A DNA stretch of 64,000 nt from Sindora glabra (GCA_020226215.1 CM035232.1:81308693-81372692); one strand, 5' to 3'; numbered from the stretch's first letter, positions 39,974 through 53,100 are shown. A program made the numbers and translations. The notes: generated from the sequence alone by a model not told the origin.

Positions 39974-41017
39974 GGGCTTTGCAGCATTTATTATATGTTT
40001 TATGTCTTGATACTTTTGATTGTGCATTATCAATACATTATTATAGAGGGTTTCTATAGACCCTTTCTTATTTTGGCCATGGTTGGCCTTTTATTGGATA
40101 ATTTGCACTTTTATTATTTTAAGGTTTGAAGGTTTTTGTAAACCTTTAGTATTATGACTTTGAATATTAATCTTTTTATATTTTATGGTGTAGTAGTTTA
40201 TGGATATATTTATCTCTAATTTGATGTGATTTGGACACATGTGATGATCCTATAAAATTTTGTCATATGAATGCACTTGAAAGTGATAATGTAATACCTA
40301 GATATGTTAAAGTTCTAAAGTTTGAGATGACAAACTAGAATGTAATTTTAGTATGTTTGTATATGCTAAATCTATGAAAGAATGATAAGTTTGAACGTGG
40401 TTTAGGAAAATGACCAAGTTAATAGATGATAATATTTTACAAGTCATTATTATGAACAAGGATATTGGGTAAACCCAAATAAGGAATGCACAACTTAAAA
40501 TGAAGTAAACATTGGTTAAGATAGATGTTGAATGAACATTTGGTGGAAAATTTGATGTTTCCAATAGAACGGCCAACTACTAAATATTAAAACCTAGTAC
40601 ATAAGATAAGTTAAACATTGGAACTTTAAGATAGTTAATGTGCCTATACATGAGTCTAACTTTGCAAAAGGCAATAATTACAAATCCAAAATAAGAATGG
40701 GCTTGTATAGTAATGAAAGATAGGCTTAAAACCCTAGAGGTAAGAAACGAATATACTATTTGTGAACATAACATTGTTGTGATTCTCCTAATACACTTGG
40801 CTAGTAAGGTAATTGGGCTTAAAGCAAACTAGGAAGAAAGAATATAATGACATTTACCTTAATAAAACTAGCCTTTATTATAAAGGATAGTGATATACAT
40901 AAAAAAAGTAGTAGTAAACATTAATGGAGTGACCTGATATACATTCAACCTTAGAATGTTATAAATTTGCATTAGCTTTTAAAATTCAAAGATGAATTCT
41001 TTAAAAAGGGGAAGTAC
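39974..41017 (+). other. Spacer and decayed gypsy 3' end before LTR E2
   Basis: The first 280 bases are T-rich and non-coding. The final part ends TTCAAAGATGAATTCTTT then AAAAAGGGGAAG, the layout of a gypsy polyprotein end followed by a polypurine tract directly before an LTR. Frames 40307-40576 and 40580-40774 on the - strand have no recognisable family and are treated as chance. Confidence 0.5.
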
Positions 41018-42113
41018 TGTTACATCTCCTTAGTAATTTAAGAATTCACCTAGAATAAAGAAGATGAATAGTATGTAATGAACATAGTAAATAAAAGAAA
41101 ATACAAAATTTAAGTAGGAAAATGTAAATAAGTGTAAGAGGGGATTTTAAGTAGAAGATAAAAATGTCCCTGCCTTTTATAACCCTAAATTATCCCTTCT
41201 TTCTTCACTTATCCCCAAATACCTAAACACCCCCTTCTCTCTCATTTTTCTTCTTTATTATCTTCTTCTTCCTAACTTTTCTAAGAAAACTATTTGAATC
41301 CACTAATTAGTAAAGAATTAAGCTAGAATCAGAACATATTTGAGGTAAAGATCCATAAACCTTGTTAATCTTGCATTATTTCTTCCCTCTGAATAATTAA
41401 TGATGCTCATCTAAAGCTTAAAGGATCAAATGGAACCCTAACCCATATTCTCTTGAAACCTTGGACAATTAAGGTAAAAGAATAGAAAATGCAACCTTTC
41501 CAACCTTCCTCTAGGCAAGGTAAATGAATATTCTAACTCAAGTCTAGAAAATTCAAAGGATTATACAGTTAATGAATATTAGACTAAATTAGGCATTTCT
41601 AGGAAATCTTGAACTAATAATGAAATATGTAAGGTTTAATAATGAAAATGGCTTAAACTAGGTTCCTATGGAGAGTATGGTTAGACTGGTAAGTTTAAAC
41701 TAAGAAATGAATAAGTTTGAAAGGGATGAAAGACCCTTATGAACAATTGTTTTGCAATAAGGATTCTACAGGGAACCAACAAAATAATCATATATTTTGC
41801 ATGAACAATCACCTATTGTGCTTAGGAATTCCTAAAATCCCCACTTGACCATTACTACCTTATTTCTATGAATAAATGGTAATTTTACTTCAAAAATGGT
41901 AAGAAAATGAGTTAAGAGTTAATTAAACAACATAAAAGATAACTTCCACTACATGAAACACTAAGCATTATCAAGTGAAGGATTAATAAGGGAAGGCAAA
42001 ATTAAGGTGATGTGGTCCTTTTATTTTTCTTTATATCTTCCTTATGCTTATGATGGAATAATAGTGTTAGTAAATCAAATGGTTATGCATTAAAGGCATA
42101 AGGTTAGGCTATG

Positions 42114-44010
42114 TTATGAGAAAAATATTTACTATTTTATTTTTTCCTATTTTATGTCTCTTAGGTGTTATATTTGCTTAATTTCACTGATTAGACCTTA
42201 CTTTATAAATTGTGGTCACTTTTACAATATTGTAAATTTATTTGGTAAATGCTAGATTTTGATACTATTTCTATTTTTTAGTCATATCTTAAGTTTTGGA
42301 TGTCAAATTAAGAGAAATTTTATATTGTTAGAAAGTTAAAAAAGAGAACTACAACTTTTATGTTTTAGTCTAAGCTCAGTCCAAGCATTTTAAAGGTCAT
42401 ATGTGGCTAAGAAGTCAAGGTCATGTCTTTATCCCAGCTGAAAACATTTCACTAATTAGGCCTTGCTTTATAAATTGTGGTCACTTTTACAATATTGTAA
42501 ATTTATTTTGTAAATGCTGAATTTTGATACTATTTCTATTGCTTAGTCATATCCAGGGCTTTAGATGTCATATTAAGACAAACTTTATATTACTAGAAAA
42601 CTAAAAGAGAGAATTTTATATTTTTGTCCAAGCCCAATTTAGGCATTTTAAAGGTCATATGTAGCGAGAAGTCGAGGTCGTGTATTTATCCCAACTGAAC
42701 CAATTTCTATATTTAGGCCATATTTGGAATTATAATGGTCCGATTAACTTGAAACTAGCACCCCGATTCTCACAAGACACAGGCCTACAAGTTTTATGTT
42801 TATGGGTCTTCCAAATTACATTAATTCCATGGTCAAAATCTAGTTGGAAGCCTAACCTGTGGGAATTCACTAATTTATTTGTTGGATTTAATTGACTTGT
42901 AACAAATAGGTATAGACTTCTAAAAATTAGAAAAGCCTTATTATTGTAATCCTGAGAGTTGTACAATCCTAGCCTAATAGGGTTTTAGCTTAATTAGATC
43001 AAATAAATAGGAGAGAGACTCATTAGACTTGAGATTTTACACACAAACTTAGCAACATAGCTTTTCTTTCTCTCTTTTCTTTTTTTCTTGTTTTCAAGCT
43101 ATGGATTCAAGGATTGTGAAGCTCTTCTCTTCAACGATTAGATCTTAATAAGCAATATTGATTTCCTCCTATTGATTTTCCTTTTTCTCCAATTGTTTTT
43201 GCTGAATTATTGAGATTGCTTGTGTTAAGTGCTAATTTAGTATAATTGGTACTCAATATCATGATTTCTATTCTTTTGCTATTTTAATGTAAAATTATGA
43301 TTGGTTAATCATGGTTTTACACATTAGGGCTGAGGGTCAAGGGATTACTTCAGTGGTATCTAATTTAATTTCCTAAATCAACTAAATTCTATCTATAAAT
43401 TAATTTCAATCTAGTTTAGGAATTATAGTGGTTGCTTAATCCAACTACTAATCTTAATTGACCAAACTCTATATGGTAATGTAGGGTAGGATTCACATAT
43501 TATTATAGGGGTTCTGGATAATCCAAAGTTAAAAAATTAATTGAAATAATCAAATATTTTGTGATCTATGATTAATCAACATTAAGGGCTATCACATCAT
43601 TGAATCGGCTATTCTTATATATAGAATACTTCATGTTTACTTATTGCTTTGCTTCTATTTTGTACTTGTGTATTACATTATTGTCATTTTAATTTTGTGC
43701 AACCAACCCCCCCTCCAATTTTGCATTCTGTTATTGTATAATTATATATACAGCATATAGCAAATTGCATAGTACATTCCATTTCTGTACAGCATTCTGC
43801 CTTATTGCATTTCTATTCTATTTTATTAGTTTCCTTTATTTTCATTACATCAATAAGCTAACAATTATGTATATATTGTTAGGAAATCATTTAGAAAAGA
43901 TAAAATCAAAAGGATCATTAGGGATATAACCTGGTTGTGCCATTATGCAGCATTATATTTTCAACATATAAATTTTATTTTAATTTTGGTGCATTGCGAC
44001 GTGCATATCA
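42114..44010 (+). mobile_element. Solo LTR of family B in reverse orientation (B3)
   Basis: CTATG lies on both sides (42109-42113 and 44011-44015). The left end TTATGAGAAAA is a decayed TGATGTG-type start, and the right end is GCATATCA. Read on the + strand it aligns with the reverse complement of 23225-24796. E1 has the uninterrupted sequence GTGTTATGCCTTATGA at 31571, matching the joined flanks here. It holds an internal repeat: blocks near 42180-42310 and 42440-42560 both read CTTTATAAATTGTGGTCAC and continue alike for about 120 bp. Confidence 0.85.
42170..42680. repeat. Tandem duplication of about 260 bp in LTR B3
   Basis: The phrase TTTATAAATTGTGGTCACTT followed by TTACAATATTGTAAATTTAT occurs near 42202 and 42467. 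Downstream text up to AAGTC-AGGTC also repeats. Other B LTRs in the window have this segment once, so the duplication explains the extra length of B3. Confidence 0.75.
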
Positions 44011-44500
44011 CTATGCCTTATGAAAGGGTGTATGATAAGATGAATCATAATTGTATACTAAATATGTTAAGACCATACAAATGAGGCATGAAGATTGACC
44101 CTAATTGAGATTATGAATTTTTGAAAATGAATTATGGGACATGGGATTATCCGAAAATGGCATTGGGGGAAAATAGTGGTGGTGTATATAATGTTGACCC
44201 TAGACAGATAAAGATAGAGTCTATAAAGTATAAGGTTAACAGGAATCATAAGGAGGTATATCATTTTTTTCATTTATTTTCTATAAATTTGTTATTATGG
44301 TTATGACAATAATATTGTCATATAGTTTATTACAAAATAACTATGAATAGTTTAATATGACGATGAGACAAAGTCCTTAAGGGACATATGAATCCCATAG
44401 CGTTGACCTACTAAGGTTGGTTAAGTTAAATGCTTACTTAAAGGTAAAGTTGGAGCCATCATATGTGTTAATTAATGGAAGTGAATCTCCAATTAGTAAG

Positions 44501-45147
44501 TGATGAATGTATCATAACACCTAAAATTAATTATTACAAGTTTGTTAAAAATTATGCAATATTAGGTAACAAACTAGGTCATTCCCCTTATGATCCTTTG
44601 ATATATCCTATCTAATGATGATTACATAATTATTTAAACTTTTAATGCACTAAAAATAGAAAGAAGAAAAGAAAACAAAAGTGAAATAGAAATGCAAATA
44701 GAAATGTAGATAGAATGCAAAATGCAAAACAAAGTTTAGAAATATGCAAAACAGAATGACCATAAAGCTAAATTAGAGGGTTTGATTTGAAATTAAAATA
44801 ATTATATTAAACAAAAAAATAAAATAAAACACAAAATTAAAATAGAAAGAAAGAAAATCAATATACCAAAGTATGACATCTAAGGATTTAAGAGCTCTTG
44901 GTGTATAGATCACAAAACATTTGACAATTCTAATTAATCTTTCAATCATAAATTATCCAAAACACCTGCAATAATTTATAAATCCTACACTGAATAACCA
45001 TCTAGAATTTGATCAATTAAAATTAGAAAGATTAAGCAACCATCAGAATCTGTAAGGCCATATCAAAATTGATTTGAAAATAAAATTTAACTGAATTGAG
45101 AGATTAAACCAGAAAGCTTTAATTTAATCTCTCAATCCTCTGCTCCC
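44501..45147 (-). mobile_element. Truncated 3' LTR of element II (family B)
   Basis: It matches only the part of the 5' LTR nearest the primer-binding site (60645 to about 61305). The remaining upstream part of the LTR, and about 190 bp of the 3' untranslated region including the expected polypurine tract, are missing at a sharp junction near 45147. Confidence 0.75.
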
Positions 45148-46530
45148 AACATAGCAACTTCATTCAAAAAAAGTAGATCAACATAGCAAATTCTCACAAA
45201 ATTTGCTCTCCAACTCTTAAGTATTTTAAGTATTTGGGGAAAGTATTTTACTTAAGTCTATTCCCTAAAATTGCTCTACCACAAGTTTGTTAACCATCTA
45301 ATCTCTATGGCTTAAATCATATACACAATATAAATGAAAATGACTTTATTTAAGGTTGTAATGTGGTTAAAGAAAAGGAAAATTAAATATATGAAAGGAG
45401 TAAAAACTAAAGAAATCAATAGAGTACTTAAATTATGAACATATGGATCAATCATAAAAAATGATAACTCAACACAACAACCTAACTTCAATTCAAATAC
45501 TTTTTAACTTCTTTATTTTTATTTTCTCCTTTTTTTCAATTTCATTTTGCTTGATTCCTTTTTCTTTTCACTTTTTTTATTGACTTTCTCCTTTTTTTTT
45601 CATTTTTTTGTTGCTCTCTTATTCTTTCTTTCTTTTTTTTTCAACTAACCTTTAAACTTGAAGTTAATAACTTTTCACAAGATACAAACTCACACAATTC
45701 TACACTTATTTAAGAGTCTATCTTACAAAAATTTAAATGCTCTACTAATCGTAAGATTAGGTAAAGAAACTTTTTTTTCATTGGAAAAATACTTGCTCAT
45801 AGGCTAATCAACAAAGAAAAAGGGTAATTAAGCTCGAGATGACTCAACAAAGATAAAAATTCAAGATTAGTTATTTAGCTCTAGTTTAAATAGAAAAAGA
45901 ATGCCTTTATCATTTTTGTGCATATATGTGCAAGTATAATCTCTTAAAGAATCAAAACAAGTTCTAAAAAAATAATTCATGGAAGAACATTGCACAAGAA
46001 GGAAAAAGAATAGTATAAATTTTTAACATAAAACTTAAAATCTCAAAAGAAAAGTCATGCTACCAAGTTCAATCCACTAACTTAAAATCCATTGTTACAT
46101 TAATCAACTTCAAGGAACAAAATCATCACTTCATCAATCATATTAGAAACCCTAAACGCTAGACCATCACTACATCAATCAATGTCAAAAAGCAAAATCA
46201 TTCATTCAATCATATTGTAAATCCTATATAACTACAATTAAATTTTACTCATAAAAAATGCAAAATCTTTATCAATAGAAAGTACTAAAATGACTCAAAA
46301 AGACTTCAAAACAAGTGAATTTTTTTTTCTTTTTTTGAAAGCAATAAAAAGCATTAAATGAAGACATAAGACAAAAAATAAATCCTAAAAGTCTCTCCCC
46401 CACACTTTAATTTTATATTGTCGTCAATGTAAAACATATGAACATCAAAATTAAAAGAGAAGGTTAAGAGAAAGCAAATCTAAAATACTTGAGTTATCTC
46501 CCAAAAAGTATCTTTCTTTAACATCTTTGG
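45148..46530 (-). other. 3' untranslated region of element II
   Basis: It aligns with 15001-16300 of element I, including several oligo-T and oligo-A tracts. On the - strand a TGTGGGGGAGAGAC motif lies at 46387-46400. No sustained reading frame is present. Confidence 0.65.
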
Positions 46531-46559
46531 TTATACTTAAGATCCTTCATCAAGAACAA

Positions 46560-48120
46560 ACTGGGATTTCCAACTCCATTGCTTCCACTACTTACTCTTG
46601 AAAACTTTCATAAAGTGGCTCGAGCCTATGTCCATTGACTTTGAACACTTTGTTGTTCTCAACACTCTCAATCTCACTTGCACCATAAGGAAAAATATTA
46701 GTAACAACAAATGGTCCATTCCAACAAGAATGGAGTTTGTCCAACATCAATTTAAGTCTTGAATTAAACAATAAAAATTTCTATCCAATCTTAAAAAAAA
46801 ATTCTAAAAATGAACTTATCATGAATGCCTTTATTTTCTGTTTGTAAAGCCTATAATTCTCATAGGCTTCAAATCTAAGTTCCTCTAATTCTTGCAATTG
46901 TAATTTTCTTTCCTTTTCAAATGGTTTCAAATTCATGTTGCACCTTCTAATAGCCTAAAATGCTATATATTGTAACTCAATCAAAAGATGACATGCTTTC
47001 CTAAAAATAATCCAAAATGATGACATCCCAATAGAACTTTTGTATACTATCCCATAGGCCCAAAGTGCATTATCTAATCTAAGGCTCTAATCTTTTATAT
47101 TAGGCTTCACAGTTTTATCTAAAATTGATTTGATTGTTCTATTGGAAACTTTTGCTTGTCTATTTGTTTAGTGATAATATGATGTGGAATCTCTATGATA
47201 AACCTTATATTTTTTTTTCAATAAAGCCTCAAGTGCTCGATTGCGAAAATGACTCCCTTAATCATTTACCAAAGCACATGGAATGCTAAAACTCCTAAAG
47301 ATATGAGATTTAACAAAGTCTACAACAACTTATGAATCATTATTTCTAATATGATGAGGACATACAAGAAGGTGTGATAAAGGGCAGTATGGAGGCCATC
47401 CAAAGATTAGGAGGACCAATGACAAGAGCAAGAGTCAAAAAAGCCAAAGAAGCTCTAAATCAAATGGTGGCAAATTTGATCATGGAAGGCTCCAAAATTG
47501 AAGGCCCAAAATGGGATGTAGAAGAGTCTAAATTAATTTGTTGCATTCAGATTGAAGAAAATGAGAACTAGAGAAGGTTGCATCTCATTTAGTTTTGTTT
47601 TGGTTATGTTTTGTTTAGTCCTTTTATTTGGCCCATTTCTTAAGCTAAATAAACGTTATACTTAGATTTTAGGTGGGCTATACTTGTAGCGGGCCTAAGC
47701 CTTTTACCCTTTTATTTTAGACTTAATTTTATTATTATTCTTAGTAAGTTTGTTTATTAGGCTAATTGGGTTAATTTATGTCAGGTTTTTACTAAGCCTA
47801 GTGGTAAGGGATGTTACCACATAAAACATGTCCAAACAGCATTTGGAAGGGATAATACAGATTTTACGAATTGAGCATATTGGCTTGTGAGACTTTATTC
47901 TCTAGGGTTCTTGAAAGAATTCATTTCGAATTTATCAAGGGTACTGATCCTTCTGGCGTTCTTTAAGGCTTATCAATTCTTTGAATCGTGGTGCCTCTCT
48001 TCATCTTTTTCACGTAAAGTATCCAACCTAGAAAGATCCAAATCAATCATGGCAAGAGGGATCACATCATAATGGCTTTAGCTTCCACGCACTTAAAAAC
48101 ATAATCAACAATTAGTAGAA
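46560..48120 (-). pseudogene. Integrase of element II, split by a foreign gypsy fragment
   Basis: Integrase joins retrotransposon DNA to the chromosome. Reading on the - strand, the catalytic-core start is visible near 48060-48120 as a decayed FDVWG..DF region followed by VEAKAIM. After the insertion (48065-47346) the core continues with VVVDFVKSHIF and then GSHFRNRALEALL, followed by a decayed HRDSTSYYH-TNRQAKVSNR block and LRLDNALWAYG (47090-47330). The C-terminal module ends with FLLFNSRLKLMLDKLHSCWN, then GPFVVTNIFPYGASEIE and VFKVNGHRLEPLYESFQE (46600-46790). Order and wording match Athila-type integrases. Stops and frameshifts are frequent. Confidence 0.88.
47346..48065 (+). mobile_element. 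Fragment of another gypsy element inside the integrase
   Basis: About 720 bp in the opposite orientation interrupts the integrase core. At its left it encodes GPMTRARVKKAKEALNQMVA in a frame ending at 47571 (EENEN and stop). A GP-TRAR-KK-EAL motif is known to me from the C-terminal tail of plant gypsy polyproteins. Downstream sequence is T-rich and looks like the following LTR or untranslated region. The 61-codon frame at 47887-48072 lies in that part. Exact edges and a target duplication could not be fixed. Confidence 0.6.
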
Positions 48121-48560
48121 TGTAAACAAAGGCCAAAGATGATGTAAAAGCATCCACAAAATCAATGCCCCACATATCAAAAATCTCATAAAAAAGAAAA
48201 TAATGCTAAGCATCTCAAGTTTATAAGTTAAATATCCTATCCTTTAACATTGTTCACAATTTCTACAAAATATGTAAGCATCATAGAACAAAGTAGGCCA
48301 ATAAAAACTAGAATCAAGTATTTTTCCTACTGTTCTTTAAGGTCCAAAGTGACCTCCACAAGCATGAGTAAGACAAAATCTAAGAATTAAATGAAACTCA
48401 AAACTATATACACATCTCCTAATTATTTAATCAACACAAAATCTCTATAAATAAGAATCATCTCACACATAATGTTAGCCTCACCCTTTAACTTGTCAAT
48501 CTAATCTTTCTTAGCATATGTAAATAACTCATTAGCAATCAAAAAATTCACTAAATCAGC
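48121..48560 (-). pseudogene. Integrase zinc-binding region of element II, strongly decayed
   Basis: On the - strand fragments fit the HHCC region that precedes the integrase core, including FYIGLLCSMMLTYFVE-like text where FYWPTLF-DA usually stands, and a decayed C-NCEQC region near 48240. Stops are dense, and cysteine and histidine positions are only partly kept. Confidence 0.6.
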
Positions 48561-49010
48561 AAACTAAAAGTCTTTACCTAGCAGTTGAAAATGCTACTCA
48601 TTTGGAAAGGTGTCCTAAATGAGTAAAATGTTTGCATCTCTTGGAATCCTACTCAAGTGGTCCACAATTAAGTTTTTAGCACCAATTCTATCTCTAATTT
48701 CAATCTCAAACTCTTGCAAAAGCAACATCCATCTAATCAAGAGACTTTTCCCTTAGGTTTCTTCAAAAGGAACTTTAAAGCTATATAATCAAAAAACATA
48801 ACCACTTTAAAATTAAGCAAGTATGATCTAAATTTGTCTAAAGTAAAAACAATTGCTAAAAGTTCTTTTTTTGTAATGGTGTAATTGGCTTAGCTAGCAT
48901 CCAAAATTCTTAAAGTATAATAAATCACATAAAGTTATTTTTTCATTTTTGGTATAAGAATAGCACTAATTACATAATTAGATGCATCATATATCAACTA
49001 AAATTGTAAG
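48561..49010 (-). pseudogene. RNase H domain of element II
   Basis: RNase H removes the RNA strand during reverse transcription. On the - strand the landmarks are YDASNYVISAIL (near 48970-49000, with the catalytic aspartate of DAS), then YTITKKELLAIVFTLDKFRS (the glutamate of KKEL, near 48840-48890). After that come FDYIALKFLL and IRWMLLLQEFEIEIRDRIGA and then VDHLSRIP (48650-48790). The usual TDH is changed to FDY, so a catalytic aspartate remains but the histidine is lost. Several stops interrupt the frame. Confidence 0.87.
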
Positions 49011-50101
49011 TCCCAAGATGGTGGCTGAATGATGGGAATAATGGTAAAAGTTTGCTTTAACTTGTCAGAAGTTTCCTTATAATGTTGGTCAAAATCAAAC
49101 TCTACTTTTTTGGAGCAACTTAGATAATGAAAAGGTAATCTTGTTGAAATCTCTAATGAATCACCTATAAAAATCTACATAAGTAAAAAAAGAACACACT
49201 TCTCCCACATAAATAGGGTAAGGTAAAGTAGTTATCACATCAATTTTAATAAGATCTACTTTAATGCCCTTATTATTTATTATATATCCTAAAACTATCC
49301 CATACTCAACCATAAGATGACATTTCTCAAATTTTAACATAAAATTAGTTTCAATGCATCACTATAGCAAAATTATCCAAGCATGCATCAAAAAAAGAAC
49401 CATAAATTGAAAAATTATCCATGAAAACTTTTATGCAATCCTCTAGAAAATTAGCGAAAATGCTCATCATACACCCTTGAAATATGTCAAGTACATTGCA
49501 TATGTCAAATTACTATAAATAGCATAAAATGACATTTCTCAAAATTTAACATAAAATTAGTTTCAATGCATCACTATAGCAAAATTATCAAGTATGCATA
49601 AAAAAAAGAACTATAAATAGAAAAATCATCCATGAATACTTTTATGCAATCCTCTAGAAAATTAGTAAAAATGCTCATCATACACCTTTGAAATATGCTA
49701 AGTACATTGCATAGGTCAAATGACATCCTTCTATAGGCAAAAGTGTCAAAAGGATATGTGAATGTTATCTTTTCCTAGTATTCTAGAGCAATGTGAATCT
49801 GAAAGTAACTAATGTAACCATCCAAGAAGCAATAATGAAATTTTTTAGCCAATCTCTCTAACATTTAGTCAATGAATGGAAATAAAAAATGATCTTTTCT
49901 AGTTGCTTGATTGAGCTTCTTATACTTGATGCATAGTCTTCAACTATATTGAACTCTAGTAGGAGACAATTCATTATTCTAGTTCCTTACTACTATTAAT
50001 CCAGTTTACTTAGGAATAACTTGCCTTGGACTTACCCATTTATTGTCAAAAATAGGATATATGATACCAGCCTCTAAAAGCTTGGTAATTTCCTTCCTTA
50101 C
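49011..50101 (-). pseudogene. Reverse transcriptase of element II, main part
   Basis: The reverse transcriptase copies the element's RNA into DNA. Landmarks in order on the - strand: KEITKLLEAGIIYPIFDNKW next to VSPRQVIPK (50010-50100), RLCIKYKKLNQATRKDHF (49870-49960), HYCFLDGYISYFQIHIAL (49780-49850), FAYRRMSFDLCNV and FQRCMMSIF (49660-49740), and the catalytic box FMDDFS (49620-49639). A second, diverged copy of the last segment follows as a tandem duplication. The wording is that of Athila-type elements. Stops are scattered. The first part of the domain lies beyond solo LTR C2 at 53385-53700. Confidence 0.9.
49319..49725 (-). repeat. Tandem duplication of about 212 bp inside the reverse transcriptase
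   Basis: Blocks starting at 49319 and 49531 both begin GACATTTCTCAAA and continue alike for about 190 bp, through TCAATGCATCACTATAGCAA to GTACATTGCAT. Each includes the catalytic box: FMDDFS at 49620-49639 and a changed FMDNFS at 49409-49428. Confidence 0.88.
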
Positions 50102-53100
50102 TATCATAACCCACTTTTGATCATGACCGACGTGAATCTCATTACCAATTCTTACAAGCTTTAATTATTTTTTGCTCTTTCTCGTTAATAGGAATTTCCA
50201 AATTACAGGGGAACTCAAAATTTATTTTAAAATTTTTGTTAAAAACGAATAAAATCTCCCTTGTCTTTAGACACTTCCTAAAGGCCCCATGCCTAGGATC
50301 ATCATACACACAATACAATACAGTTTTAGACTTATGCATACAATTTATTTAGCATATCAAATAGTCTAACAATTCTATGTTTAGGATGTTAATCCCAATT
50401 CCAACTATTAAATCTTTCAAAAGAGGCAGCCTTTGATTCTCTATGGATGCTAACCTGAAATCATTAAATTAGAATAGAGTGAGTTCAACGAACTCAGTAA
50501 GTATATAACTACCACTAACTTGTAAGTGATCAACTTAGGTATATTAAAAAGTAATAGCAAACCAATTTCTGAATTTCCTGAAATATATAAGGATTTGTGT
50601 ACACATAACTAAAACTCTATTTCACGTAACACAATCACAAGAGTCTCAGTTTCCTATAAGAATTCATGATCATGTACTACCCACTTCGGGTAGGCATCAT
50701 ATACAAACATCCATTAAGGTTCAAATACAAATAGATTATCACATATCATCAGTACAAATCAATCACAAATAGTCACATGATGTCACATATTCAAATACAA
50801 TAAACATACATATGATTACTCTATGGTATCAAGGTCATTTTTATACCTTTCTCAACTGTTAATCAGGAATTTCTCATTTGACTCTTAAATCAATACCACA
50901 TCTATCTCATATAATTCGTCAGGAATTTCCCATCCCAATTTCATGTCATTTTTTTATCACCTTTTGTAATATTCGATATTACCATTCTAGCATCATTTAT
51001 CACTTTCCAATATCTCAAAAAGCTCAATTCACAATACTTGCATATATATTTATACATAAATATAAATCGATACTAATAATGACAAAAACATAACCTAATA
51101 TTTAAAAATAACTTTTAATGAGATAATAGGAAGTGGTGAGATATATACTCACTTGAAATCACCCACAGATTCGAAAGTTCTCAATTCTTTATCTTCCTTC
51201 TTCTATCTTTGCCTATTTATAAATTTACAAAAATAAATTATTACACGTGTATTACTAACTTTTCTTCCCTATTTTATATTACAAATTTATATTATTTGTT
51301 TCTTGTATTTCCTATCATAAACTGATAATTCAAATATACTCCTTAATCTCTCTAAACTATAGCTTCCTTTGTTTTCAAGCCTGTACTTGAAATATCAACC
51401 CTTCTTATATATAACGGCTAAATCATCCAGACATCACTATTCACATCAATATATCAAATTATACACTTATCCATAACCCAAGCATGATATAATAATGTTT
51501 CATATAACTTGATCATTATATTTTTCCATTATTAGCCCTTAATGCAATTATATCATTGGATTATTCCAAATCCTCACTTATATTAAATTATTAAAATATG
51601 CTTCCCAAATTAATCTCAAAACACCCAAAATATTAGATTAATTATAATAATTTCGATTAATCCACAAGAATTCCCCATTCATCACATTCCATGGCCTAAA
51701 AATCATTTTTTCCAAACTACTGTTATTCATTCAAAATTTATATAGGGGGATTTCCTAAGTTAAACTCTGATCTTCACAATTGCTTTAGTTTCAGGATGAG
51801 AAGTAATCTACCTCCCCACGAGGTGACCAGTCGGAGCCTCAACAGTGACAAAAGTTATGGAAGTCCAGCAAAACAGGGGACCAAAAACTATACATGGTTA
51901 GTACCTTTCTCTTTATTTCTACTCACTGCTTGCACTCTCCTCTTTCCCCTCATTTTCTGTTTCAGTTCTCCTCCTTAAAATAGCAACAGCGTAGTTTCTC
52001 TTTTGCTAGTGTGCCTTACAACCGTTAGACAGCAGCAAGCTCGGCCAGTTTCTGTGCTTCCCGCTCATATTTATTAGTCATTTGTCTTACCCCCAAGGTC
52101 TTCCTTGCACTACAAGCCATCACTGCTCAGCAGGAATAGAAGAAGTAACTGGAAGTTGTGCAACACCGCAGCTCTATTTTGCTGCTCTATTGCGGGTTGC
52201 AGCTTTTTCACGAATAGTAGCAATTCGGGTGATGGCCAGGAGCACTGTTCCTTAAAGCGATAGTAGCAAGATGACACATAACAAGGAAATCGAGAGAGAG
52301 AGAGCTCATTGGTGTGGAGTTAACATTGAAATGGCAACGAGCTAAGAAGAATTATGGTTCCCCTGCTCCTTCTTGAACAACAACTGGTACAGCTTTTATG
52401 CACCATGAATGCTGCTGGTTGGCCGTGGATAGAAACACAATAGCATTGTAGCCCGAGAGAGACAAAAAAGGTAACATAATGAGGAAGAGGGAGCTGCAGG
52501 AAGAAAGAGAGGGCGGTTGAAATAGGAAAGGAAGCTGCTGGTTTCATAGAAAGAAGAAAAAGAAAGCAGCTGAGAGAGACGCAGTGGTGCTCGTTTTAAG
52601 AAGCAATTTTGTTAGTGAGAAAAGAAACCGAAAAATATGAGAGAAGGGCACTGCAGGAGGGCAGTAATAATTTCTTGAAAAATCTAGAGAAGCTGATGTC
52701 CACGTGTACATCAAGAAGATTGTAGAAAAGTAAAACATCTGGCAGAAAAAAAAAAGTGAAAGTGGAGGCACGGTATCCGAGAAGAAAAATGCTGCAGAAA
52801 AATAGCTGCATAAGAACTCAAAAATCAAGGAAAAGAAAGAGAATGCTGAGCTGAAATCTTTGTGTTGTGTTTCACGTGTACATCATTTGCTTTTAGACCC
52901 AAAATCCCAACTCTCTAATATCTTGATTTTAAGTAAAAATCCATTTAAACCATCAAATCTTCATACTTTTCAAACTTCTCATTTTCTAATAAAATACTCC
53001 AATAATATTTTTAAATAAATAAAATCTTCACAATCACATTTTTATAAAATTAATTTTATTTAGAACCTTAAAAATTCTTGTAATTTTTAAAAATAAGTCA

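Noticed and set aside
52320..52828. Three - strand frames rich in serine, phenylalanine and leucine
   Set aside because: They lie inside solo LTR C2 in the biased leader block; the matching places in C1 and C3 do not keep the frames.
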